From NCBI GenBank assembly GCA_910586535.1, contig CAJUHS010000009.1:1-64000 (forward strand): 64,000 bases of DNA, read 5' to 3'. Shown in pieces: positions 42,473 to 50,256 of this stretch; the first letter of the stretch is position 1, and each line of letters opens with the position of its first letter. A program made the translations under genes and the position numbers. Below the pieces are notes generated by a model. The model saw only the letters and a program-made list of their open reading frames with translations, did no database searches and was not told the DNA's origin. The DNA is from an uncultured Oscillospiraceae bacterium. Lineage in GTDB: Bacteria > Bacillota > Clostridia > Oscillospirales > Ruminococcaceae.

Positions 42473-43777
42473 TCAGTCCTGCGAAAGCGCTTTTATGGGA
42501 GTAAGTCCCGACGCCTTGAACGCAGGGTAAAAACCGAAAATCGTTCCCGTAGCGACCGCAAAAATCAGCGCAAGTATCCCTCCGAGGACAACAGGCTCGC
42601 AGCGCATACCGAAAAACTCCACCGCGGGAATAAGTGCAAAACCAAGCGCTACCCCTACAATTCCGCCGAAAAGCGAAATGAAATTTGCCTCCATTAAAAA
42701 TTCAAGCAATATTTCAACCTTGCGGCTTCCCAAAGCTTTCATCAGACCGATCTCCTGCGTGCGCTCTTTTACCGTTACAAAAAGCACGTTCATAATTCCT
42801 ATGCCGCCGACTACGAAAACAATGGCGGCAACTGCGATAAGCAGCATTGACAAAGTGTTTGCCGATTTTGAAGCGGCTTCCATTTTGCTTCCGGCGTCGC
42901 TTATAGTGAACATCGCGTTCGGATGATTTTCATTGAGAAGCACTTCGATATTTGTCATAACGTTTTCCACCTCACCTACGTCGGAGGCGACAACGGTTAT
43001 CTGCGGTGCAATATCGTTGCCGAATACGTATTTTTCAGCGGTACTGTAGGGCAGAAAGATCGCTTCATCAGGACTTATTCCGGACGATACCGTACCCATT
43101 GAGGATAGCACTCCCGCCACAGAGTAATTTTTGCCCTCTATAGTTATTATCTCGTCAGTTGCCAGATATGCAGAACCGAAAATATCCTGCGCTGTTTTAT
43201 ATCCGAGGACGGCTATCTTCTCCTTATCCTCAACATCATATTCAGTAAAAAAATCTCCGTAAAGAATTTCAAGATTGCTTATTGACGCATAATCAGGCTG
43301 AACGCCCGCTACCGTAAAGCTTGTTTCCTCGTCAAGCTCGCCGCCGTCCACAAGACCGCTGCCGCTTGCAAGCAGGGACGCGCTTTCAATGTTCGGTACA
43401 AGAGCAAGTATATCCTCCACATCATCTTCGGTCAAGGCTTCGCCCCCGGCAGCCATCTGCGGACCTCCCTTGCCCGATGCTCTTCCTCTTCCGAGTCCGC
43501 TCGGCATACCGCCGCCAAAATTCGGCGCGCCGCTGTTTCCTCCTCCCATAAACTGCTCCATCATCGAATCCGCGGACATACCCTCGGTTATCTCGATAGC
43601 TCCCGCGTTTAAATTTTTAAACTGGTCGGCAACGTCAAGCTTTCCGCCCTGTCCTATGGCGATTACCAGCACGATAGTGGCAGAGCCCACTACAATACCC
43701 AAAGATGTGAGCATACCCTTGGATTTGTTAGAAAGAATATTTATCAGAACCATTCTTAAAAGCTCGGTAAACCTCAT
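42473..43777 (-). CDS. MacB-like ABC transporter permease
   Basis: This 434-residue protein has an N-terminal membrane helix (about 20-40), a large extracellular MacB periplasmic-core-like domain, and three C-terminal helices with the FtsX fold (VKERTQEIGLMKALGSRK, about 335-352). A Gly/Met/Pro-rich insert (about 75-115) is unusual. Family members export macrolides, peptides or lipids by mechanotransmission. It overlaps the adaptor gene by 4 bases. Confidence 0.9.
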   Translation of the reverse strand: MRFTELLRMVLINILSNKSKGMLTSLGIVVGSATIVLVIAIGQGGKLDVADQFKNLNAGAIEITEGMSADSMMEQFMGGGNSGAPNFGGGMPSGLGRGRASGKGGPQMAAGGEALTEDDVEDILALVPNIESASLLASGSGLVDGGELDEETSFTVAGVQPDYASISNLEILYGDFFTEYDVEDKEKIAVLGYKTAQDIFGSAYLATDEIITIEGKNYSVAGVLSSMGTVSSGISPDEAIFLPYSTAEKYVFGNDIAPQITVVASDVGEVENVMTNIEVLLNENHPNAMFTISDAGSKMEAASKSANTLSMLLIAVAAIVFVVGGIGIMNVLFVTVKERTQEIGLMKALGSRKVEILLEFLMEANFISLFGGIVGVALGFALIPAVEFFGMRCEPVVLGGILALIFAVATGTIFGFYPAFKASGLTPIKALSQD

Positions 43778-45819
43778 TTGCTTTTCACCGCGCTTTCTGC
43801 AAGTACCTTGTCGCCTGCCGAAAGTCCGCTGATTATCTCAACGTATCTTCCGTCGGAAAATCCCGTAATAACTTCCTTTTCCGTTACCTCGCCGTCTGCT
43901 CCGTAAACAAGTACCGATGAAACGCCGCCGCTTTTATAATTTACTGCCTGCACGTTCACGTAGACAACATCGCTGACTCTTTTTTGCAAAAATGTAACGT
44001 CGCAGGTCATTCCCTCGTATATTTTAACGTTTTCGCTCGGATAGATTTTTACCGAAACAGCATATGAAACAGATCCGCTTGAACGGGACGGCTCTACGGC
44101 AATGGTGTCGATCTCTCCGTCAACGTTCATACCATCGTAAGCTGACAGCGATACCGACGAAGCCTGACCAACGGTCAGCGTGGAAATATCGTCCTCCGAA
44201 ACCGAAACAGAAACGTAAACCTCAGATGAATCCATTAGTGAAGCAACGGTTTGATTTTCCATTATAGTGTCACCCGCGGAAATATTTAAAGACGAAACAT
44301 AACCGCTGCAATCGGCATAAATAAAAATTCCATCGCCCATATCCTCAAGCAAGGTGTTATATTCTTTTTCAAGATTATTGCAATTCTCCCGCTTTTCTTC
44401 AATGTCGCTGTTGATTTGTTCAACAGTCTGATTATATATTTCCGCAGCGGTGGAAGCTCCAAGAACAGAGCCGTTCAGCGTCTGTTCCGCAGAAAGCATA
44501 GAGCCGTCCAAATTCGTTTCCAGCTTTTTAAGCTCGTATTCCGCGCTTTCTATTTGAGATTTCAAGTCGGATATCCTTTCCGAAATATCCTCGCTGTCCA
44601 TATTGCCGTAAAGCTCGGTATAATCGGAATTATAGTCATCAAATTCGGTTTTATACTTACTCATTTCCTTTGAATATTCATCAATTTTTTCTGAATATTC
44701 CTCCATCATTTCCTTATATTCATTTACCTTGTTTTCTGCGGCTTTAACCTTATTTTCGCGTATTTCTTTCCTTTGCAGGATAGTCGCGTATTTTGATTTT
44801 GCCGAACTTTCGTAAGCGTTATACGCTTCATTATAAGCGTCAACTGCATCGTCGTATTTCTCCTGTGCGGATTTAAGAGTATTATTTGAATTCTGCGACG
44901 CTGTGCCTGACGAATTTTGATTATCTCCCTGCTGCGTACCTGTTTCCGTTGAATATATTTCCGAATTTGAAAAGGCTTGCCTGCTTTGCGCTTTTTCCAG
45001 AGCCTTTTTAGCTTCAGTCATGGCTTCCTGCGTCTGCTGTATATTTTCCTGCATTTTTACCAGTTCATTGTACTCGTCTTCAACGCTTTCAACGTAATCG
45101 TTATAATCCCCCGTAACATCTTCAAGCTCTTTTTCATATTCCTTAAGCGTTTTTTCGTATCCCTCATATGTATCTTTAAGGCTTTCGTACGTATCTTCGT
45201 ATTCACTGTAGGTCTTATCGTATTCCGTATATTTTTTGTTATCGTCGGAGTATGTTTCTTCCAAAGCTTCATACTCCGAAAGTTCCTTTTTCAATGTCTC
45301 AATATTTTTTTTCGCGGCTGAAATATCGCTTTGTATCTTTGCTACAGACAAATTATATGTTTCTTGTGCGGAACTGCTTTCCAAAAGATTTGATTCATAT
45401 GTATCTTTTGCCTGTGCAAGCTTTGTCCTGCTTTCGGTAACAGCCGATTCAAGCTCCAGTCTTGCCGCGGAAAGCTTTGTTTCATACTGCTTTTTTATTT
45501 CGTCAGTATCTTCTGTGGAAAGCTTCGCGATTTTATCGCCATTTTTGACCTCCGATCCGACTTTGACATAAACCTCCTCAACCTCTGCGCTTACGGGAAA
45601 AGAAAGATATGAACGCTTTACCGATGCGGTGCCGCTTTCGGAAATGCCTACGGTAATATCGTCTTCCACCGCTGTATATTCGCGGTAAGTCGACTCTCCG
45701 TCCCACATATCAGCATTTTTGCCGCCGATAGCAAAAGCAGCTCCGCAGCAAGCTCCCGCCGCCGCAATAATACATATTACCGAGATGATGACCTTTTTAA
45801 CTTTAGACATTTTTTTCAT
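43774..45819 (-). CDS. HlyD-family adaptor with very long coiled coil
   Basis: An N-terminal membrane helix (about 10-32) is followed by a split biotinyl-lipoyl domain (VEEVYVKVGSEVKNGDKIAKL, about 85-105). About 380 residues of heptad-rich coiled coil come next (Glu/Lys/Tyr-rich, with YSEYEDTYESLKDTYEGYEK-like repeats). The domain then closes (IFIYADCSGYVSSLNISAGD), with beta-barrel and membrane-proximal parts. At 681 residues it is far longer than the 350-450 of common MacA. The start at 45819 follows AGGAG by 8 bases; the upstream ATG at 45837 lacks a site. Confidence 0.9.
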   Translation of the reverse strand: MKKMSKVKKVIISVICIIAAAGACCGAAFAIGGKNADMWDGESTYREYTAVEDDITVGISESGTASVKRSYLSFPVSAEVEEVYVKVGSEVKNGDKIAKLSTEDTDEIKKQYETKLSAARLELESAVTESRTKLAQAKDTYESNLLESSSAQETYNLSVAKIQSDISAAKKNIETLKKELSEYEALEETYSDDNKKYTEYDKTYSEYEDTYESLKDTYEGYEKTLKEYEKELEDVTGDYNDYVESVEDEYNELVKMQENIQQTQEAMTEAKKALEKAQSRQAFSNSEIYSTETGTQQGDNQNSSGTASQNSNNTLKSAQEKYDDAVDAYNEAYNAYESSAKSKYATILQRKEIRENKVKAAENKVNEYKEMMEEYSEKIDEYSKEMSKYKTEFDDYNSDYTELYGNMDSEDISERISDLKSQIESAEYELKKLETNLDGSMLSAEQTLNGSVLGASTAAEIYNQTVEQINSDIEEKRENCNNLEKEYNTLLEDMGDGIFIYADCSGYVSSLNISAGDTIMENQTVASLMDSSEVYVSVSVSEDDISTLTVGQASSVSLSAYDGMNVDGEIDTIAVEPSRSSGSVSYAVSVKIYPSENVKIYEGMTCDVTFLQKRVSDVVYVNVQAVNYKSGGVSSVLVYGADGEVTEKEVITGFSDGRYVEIISGLSAGDKVLAESAVKSK

Positions 45820-45863
45820 ATCAACAACTCCTATCAAAAATTAACCGTTTTATCAAAAAAATG

Positions 45864-45893
45864 ATAATATATTAAAATTAACTCAACATTAAC
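45864..45893 (-). promoter_or_regulatory. Efflux-operon promoter with 11-bp direct repeats (response-regulator box)
   Basis: On the minus strand a -10 TATTAT (45869-45864) has no good -35. Instead two tandem 11-base units, GTTAATGTTGA and GTTAATTTTAA (45893-45872), cover the -35 region. The 11-base period is what OmpR/PhoB-type dimers need. This suggests activation by the two-component system encoded just upstream. Confidence 0.6.
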
Positions 45894-45974
45894 TTAGGGA
45901 GCATTCAAATGAAAGTCTTGTGAAAACTGTGACAAAACAGCAAAAATTACCGTAAAATTTTTGTACGGCAAACA

Positions 45975-46012
45975 AAAAAGGAGCTGCTGCGCTTCTGCAG
46001 CAGCTCCTTTTT
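45975..46012. terminator. Strong bidirectional terminator between histidine kinase and adaptor genes
   Basis: AAAAAGGAGCTGCTGC (45975-45990) pairs fully with GCAGCAGCTCCTTTTT (45997-46012) around a 6-base loop. On the minus strand it ends the kinase gene, whose stop codon it touches, and separates the two operons. Confidence 0.93.
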
Positions 46013-47055
46013 CAAGCTGAGAGTACAACTTCAAATACTGTGCCGTTTTCTCCGCTTTCCAAAAGCTTGACTTTACCCTTATGAAGCTCCATTATTTCTT
46101 TGACAATGGACAAGCCCAGTCCGTTTCCCTTAGTTGTTCTGGAGAAGTCCCCCTGATAGAATTTCTCAAAAATATGCGGCGACTTATCAGGCGTAATATA
46201 TGCTCCGTAATTTTTGACCTTTACCGAAACCTCCGCCTCGTTTTCATCTATCTGTATTGCTACCTTTCCTTTTTCACCGGAAAATTTAATCGCATTGTCA
46301 ATAAGATTTATCCAAACCTGTTCAAGCATTTCCCTGTTTGCATTAATAAAAATATCTTTATCCTCAAAGGTAAAATCTATATTTTTCGTATGCCATTTGC
46401 TGTCAAGCATTGCAATTACAAGACGTATCTGCTCGCTTACATTGAAGCGCGTTTTATCCGTCAAGATCGTTTGCTGTTCCAATCTGGACAGATTGAGTAT
46501 ACTTGACGAAAGCTCCGCAAGCCTTTCCGATTCATCAATAATAATATTGAGATATTCACTTTTTTCCTCCGCAGTCAAATCATCATTTTTAAGCATTTTT
46601 GCAAAGCCGCGCAGGGAAACAATCGGCGTTTTAAATTCGTGTGAAAAATTATTTACAAAATCGCTTTTGAGCATTTCAACGCTGCCAAGTTCTTCTGCCA
46701 TATGATTAAATCGTTCGCCAAGCTGTTTAAATTCTTCCATACCGTTTAAACTGACCCTTACCGAATAATCACCCTCTGCAATTTTATCAGCAGCTTTTTC
46801 AAGCGTTCGTATTGGTTTAATAAACATATAGCTAAACACAAAAGTAAATGCCGCGCCGATACTCAAACTTATAATGACAAGCATAAAAAGAGACGTTCTT
46901 TTATGATGTCCGGCTACAGGACGTATACCAAGTTCGTGCATTATGAAAAAATTTATAAACGAAAAGACCGTAGGTAAAATTAAAATGAAAAATACCACTA
47001 TCGCAAATACAGCCGTAAGCCTGACTTTTTTTATGGATCTTTTAGTGTCTATCAT
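46012..47055 (-). CDS. Sensor histidine kinase
   Basis: Two membrane helices (about 12-38 and 55-80) enclose a very short extracellular loop of about 15 residues. A HAMP domain follows (about 80-130), then the H-box NFSHEFKTPIVSLRGF (about 142-157) with the phospho-His. The ATP domain has NLIDNAIKFSG (N box, about 236-246) and GNGLGLSIVKEIMELHKG (G2). The short loop suggests sensing inside or next to the membrane, as in kinases that respond to cell-envelope-active antibiotics. It overlaps the regulator gene by 14 bases. Confidence 0.92.
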   Translation of the reverse strand: MIDTKRSIKKVRLTAVFAIVVFFILILPTVFSFINFFIMHELGIRPVAGHHKRTSLFMLVIISLSIGAAFTFVFSYMFIKPIRTLEKAADKIAEGDYSVRVSLNGMEEFKQLGERFNHMAEELGSVEMLKSDFVNNFSHEFKTPIVSLRGFAKMLKNDDLTAEEKSEYLNIIIDESERLAELSSSILNLSRLEQQTILTDKTRFNVSEQIRLVIAMLDSKWHTKNIDFTFEDKDIFINANREMLEQVWINLIDNAIKFSGEKGKVAIQIDENEAEVSVKVKNYGAYITPDKSPHIFEKFYQGDFSRTTKGNGLGLSIVKEIMELHKGKVKLLESGENGTVFEVVLSA

Positions 47056-47725
47056 TTTTTATCACCGCTTTATACCCTATTCCTCTTATTGAAATAATCT
47101 CAAATTCCTGCCATTCCCCAAATTTTTTTCGCAGTCTGTTTATGTGAACGTTTATAGTGGTGTCCGAACTTTCTGAATCCATACCCCAAATCTCGTCCAT
47201 AAGCTGTATGCGTGTGAAAATTTTATCCGGATATGACAGCAGCTTATACAGCAGATAAAATTCCTTCTGCGGAAGCGTTTGAGTTATACCGTTTTTTAAA
47301 ATCGTCAAAGAATCGTAATCCAGTGAAACACTGCCAATATTCAGCTTGTGCTCGTTTGCAATTTGAGAACGTCTGAGTAAAGCCTTTATTCGCAGTAACA
47401 TTTCCTCTTCATTCACAGGTTTGACCATATAATCGTCAGTTCCAGCAATAAACCCCTTGCATTTTTCTTCGGGAAGCTGCTTTGCCGTGACCATTAAAAT
47501 AGGCGTATTATTTTTAACGCTTCGCAGGTGTTCTGTAAATTCATAACCGTCCATAACCGGCATCATAACATCCAAAACGATCAGATCAATATGCTGCTTG
47601 TCTATAATTTCAAAAGCGTCCAAACCGTTTTCGGCCTGAAATGTTTTATATCCGCTGCGCGTCAGCACCGCTTTCATCAATCGCAGAGTGTTTTTATCAT
47701 CCTCAACAATAAGTATCTGAAACAT
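47042..47725 (-). CDS. OmpR/PhoB-family response regulator
   Basis: The receiver has the acidic pair VEDD (7-10), the phospho-acceptor Asp in DLIVLDVMMPVMDGYEF (about 46-62) and Lys in DYMVKPVNEEE (about 97-107). The C-terminal winged helix ends DTTINVHINRLRKKFG. It partners the kinase. The start at 47725 (MFQILIVEDD) follows GGATGGGG; the ATG at 47737 has no site. It likely controls its own operon and the efflux operon. Confidence 0.93.
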   Translation of the reverse strand: MFQILIVEDDKNTLRLMKAVLTRSGYKTFQAENGLDAFEIIDKQHIDLIVLDVMMPVMDGYEFTEHLRSVKNNTPILMVTAKQLPEEKCKGFIAGTDDYMVKPVNEEEMLLRIKALLRRSQIANEHKLNIGSVSLDYDSLTILKNGITQTLPQKEFYLLYKLLSYPDKIFTRIQLMDEIWGMDSESSDTTINVHINRLRKKFGEWQEFEIISIRGIGYKAVIKNDRH

Positions 47726-47757
47726 AACCGTCCCCATCCAATTTTAAAGTACATTTA

Positions 47758-47795
47758 ATTATAACACAAAATAATAAACTGAAAATAAACTAAAA
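47758..47795 (-). promoter_or_regulatory. Two-component operon promoter with 11-bp direct repeats
   Basis: On the minus strand a perfect TATAAT (47763-47758) lacks a -35. ATAAACT recurs on the plus strand at 47774-47780 and 47785-47791, i.e. AGTTTAT twice at 11-base spacing on the minus strand. The same layout as the efflux promoter suggests autoregulation by the response regulator. Confidence 0.55.
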
Positions 47796-47972
47796 ATTAA
47801 GGTTATTTCTTTTCAAAGGATAAGTAAATCAGTTATTTTTTTAGTTTTCCAGATAATATATACTAAAAATATTATTTTACAAAATTTTATCAAAACTAAT
47901 TTTTAATTTATAGATTTACAATATAAGTGCAACAACAGAAAAAATAAAGACGGAAAATTACAGATAAAAGGC

Positions 47973-48056
47973 CGTATCTTCGCATTAGCTTCAGTACATT
48001 TGGGTTCTTTCCTGTCGCGACCTATCCGATGGCGTTTATGCAGCAGCGAAGATACG
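47973..48056. repeat. Inverted-repeat element upstream of the ABC-F promoter
   Basis: CGTATCTTCGC (47973-47983) and GCGAAGATACG (48046-48056) are an 11-bp perfect inverted repeat around 62 bases. The interior is more GC-rich (about 48010-48035) than the surrounding AT-rich DNA and encodes nothing visible. It may be a small mobile repeat or a structured RNA; it ends 12 bases before the -35 box. Confidence 0.5.
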
Positions 48057-48067
48057 CCGTACGGCAA

Positions 48068-48096
48068 TTGACAAGTTCTCTTTTTTTATGTATAAT
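48068..48096 (+). promoter_or_regulatory. Promoter of the ABC-F gene
   Basis: TTGACA (48068-48073), 17 bases, TATAAT (48091-48096), both perfect. The leader to the ATG is about 45 bases and contains no leader peptide or attenuator. Confidence 0.85.
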
Positions 48097-48146
48097 TAAA
48101 ATAGATTTTTACTTGCAGAATCATATAAGAAAAGGAACATCATAAA

Positions 48147-50105
48147 ATGGTCATTTCACTTGAAAATATAAGCAAATTCTATAACGGGAATCAGGTTCTG
48201 AAAAACATAGCTCTGACTATTGAGGATAACGACCGCATTGGTCTTATAGGCATAAACGGCTGCGGTAAATCGACACTATTAAAAATCATAACCGGACGAG
48301 AAGAACCCGAAACCCAACCTGAGCCTTATATTGCACGTATCGCAATTACCAAGGGAACAACAATCGGATTCTTGGAACAAAATTCGGGACTTGACAGAAG
48401 CAGTACCATCATTGAGGAAATGCGATCCGTTTTTTCAGAGCTGCTTAAAATTTCGGAACGTCTGCGGGAGCTTGAAAAGCTTATGGCAGAAAGCACCGAG
48501 CAGGACGGACACAACGAAGCGGCTGCTGCGGAGTACGCGCAAAAAACCGCATATTTTGAAGCAAACGACGGCTACCTTATAAACGTAAATATTACAAAGG
48601 TTTTGAACGGAATGGGCTTTCCGCCCGAAACCTACGGCAGAGTGATATCTACCCTCAGCGGCGGAGAAAAGACCCGCCTTGCTCTGGCTAAGCTGCTGCT
48701 GGAAAATCCGAAGCTGCTTATTCTCGACGAGCCGACAAATCACCTTGATTTCACTACGATAATGTGGCTTGAGGATTATTTGCAGGACTACAAGGGCGCT
48801 CTGCTTATCGTCTCACACGACAGGTACTTTCTGGATAAGCTCACGACTTCCACATGCGAGATAGAACGAGGCAATTTGAAACGCTACAAGGGAAATTATT
48901 CTGCATTTGCAGTACAAAAACAAGCAGACGTTACCCGCCAGCTTAAAGAATACGAAGCTCAGCAGGAAGAGATTGCCAAGCTTCAGGAATTTGTGGACAA
49001 AAATCTAGCACGCGCGTCCACGTCAAATATGGCAAAAAGCCGAATTAAAAAGCTTGAGGCTATGGAAATTATCGAAAAACCTGTGCTGTATGAAAAATCT
49101 GCAAAAATAAAGTTTGAGTACGACCTTACCCCTCCCATTGATCTGCTGACAGTAAAAAACATTGATGTTTCGGTAGGCAGCGGAACTGATCGAAAAACTC
49201 TTGTGGATTCTCTCTCGTTTGAGGTAAAACGCGGAGAAAAATTGGGCATTATCGGTTCCAACGGAATAGGCAAGTCAACTCTGCTGAAAATTATACAGCG
49301 TAAACTTCCCTGCTCTCACGGTCTAATAGAGTGGACAAAAAATGTGAGGATATCCTATTTCGATCAGGAAAACGCTCAGCTCGACCTGCGTAAAACAGTT
49401 ATGGACGAAGTTCACTCCCGCTATAGGACAATGTCCGACAGGGAGATACGATCCCTTCTGGGATGCGTAAGACTTGTTGGGGAAAACGTATTTAAACAGG
49501 TAGGAGTGATAAGCGGCGGAGAACGCGCCAAGCTTTGCTTTGCGATCATGATGCTTGAGAGGGGCAACGTGCTTATTCTTGACGAACCCACGAACCACTT
49601 GGACATTGACACAAAAGAAGTTCTTGAGCAGGCTCTCTGCGAATTTGACGGCACCATAATTTTTGTTTCCCACGATCGATATCTGCTTAATAAGCTTGCA
49701 ACGAGAATTATTGAAATTACTGAAAATTCCGTGGAGAGCTACAAAGGAGGATTTGACGATTATCTTGCGGCAAAGCATAAAAAAGAAGCCGCCGAACAGC
49801 AGCTTATTGAACTTGAAAAGCAAGAAAAGGCAAAGCAGCTTGCAGAGGAAAAAAACGTTAAAGCGTACCGCACCAAGGAACAACGGGCTGCTGACGCGAA
49901 AAAGCGAAACAGAATCAAAGAGCTTGAAAACGATATAGCACAATTTGAACGTGAAATGGAAATTATCCAGCAGGAACTTGCCGATCCAAACGTGTGTTCA
50001 GATTATCAGCTCATGCAGGAAAAATGCGCGGCTCTTGAAGATATGAAAAAGCTTTGCTCCGACTGTGAGGAAGAATGGCTCACTCTTTCAGAAGAATTGG
50101 GATAA
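48147..50105 (+). CDS. ABC-F family ATPase (ribosome-associated)
   Basis: This protein has two ABC domains and no membrane part. The first has Walker A GLIGINGCGKSTLLKI (about 32-47) and LSGGEKTRLALAKLL...LILDEPTNHLD (about 170-198). The second has GIIGSNGIGKSTLLKI (about 368-383) and ISGGERAKLCFAI...LILDEPTNHLD. The linker between them (about 255-300) and the C-terminal coiled coil (about 560-652, Lys/Glu-rich) are typical. ABC-F proteins act on the ribosome as translation factors or antibiotic-protection proteins; the YdiF/Uup-like C-terminal coil favours a housekeeping type. Confidence 0.92.
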   Translation: MVISLENISKFYNGNQVLKNIALTIEDNDRIGLIGINGCGKSTLLKIITGREEPETQPEPYIARIAITKGTTIGFLEQNSGLDRSSTIIEEMRSVFSELLKISERLRELEKLMAESTEQDGHNEAAAAEYAQKTAYFEANDGYLINVNITKVLNGMGFPPETYGRVISTLSGGEKTRLALAKLLLENPKLLILDEPTNHLDFTTIMWLEDYLQDYKGALLIVSHDRYFLDKLTTSTCEIERGNLKRYKGNYSAFAVQKQADVTRQLKEYEAQQEEIAKLQEFVDKNLARASTSNMAKSRIKKLEAMEIIEKPVLYEKSAKIKFEYDLTPPIDLLTVKNIDVSVGSGTDRKTLVDSLSFEVKRGEKLGIIGSNGIGKSTLLKIIQRKLPCSHGLIEWTKNVRISYFDQENAQLDLRKTVMDEVHSRYRTMSDREIRSLLGCVRLVGENVFKQVGVISGGERAKLCFAIMMLERGNVLILDEPTNHLDIDTKEVLEQALCEFDGTIIFVSHDRYLLNKLATRIIEITENSVESYKGGFDDYLAAKHKKEAAEQQLIELEKQEKAKQLAEEKNVKAYRTKEQRAADAKKRNRIKELENDIAQFEREMEIIQQELADPNVCSDYQLMQEKCAALEDMKKLCSDCEEEWLTLSEELG

Positions 50106-50179
50106 TTTTTATAACAGGAAAAGCACTGCAGCTGCACCGGCATATATTTTTTAAACAGCAAGTCTGATACTTCTTGCCG

Positions 50180-50232
50180 TTAGGGCGTGCTGACGTTATC
50201 CAAAATGTTCGGATAACGTCAGCACGCCCTAA
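50180..50232. repeat. 53-bp perfect palindromic copy of a MITE-like element
   Basis: A 22-base arm (50180-50201, beginning TTAGGGCGTGCTGACG) is perfectly complementary to 50211-50232 around a 9-base loop. The first 13 bases of the arm after TT (AGGGCGTGCTGAC) are identical to the terminal repeat of the element at 54331-54459. It lies between the convergent ABC-F and GH5 genes and could also act as a termination or mRNA-protection hairpin. Confidence 0.75.
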
Positions 50233-50256
50233 GTTTATAATAAAACTATAAAACCG

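Larger units (their letters stand above)
47738..48146. other. Divergent region between the response regulator and the ABC-F gene
   Basis: The region contains, from left to right, the minus-strand two-component promoter with direct repeats, about 150 bases of AT-rich sequence without recognisable content, an inverted-repeat element (47973-48056), and the plus-strand ABC-F promoter. No gene is visible. Confidence 0.55.

Noticed and set aside
45057..45571. Hydrophobic frames on both strands inside the adaptor gene
   Set aside because: They come from the repetitive, codon-biased coiled-coil region of the HlyD-like gene read in other frames.
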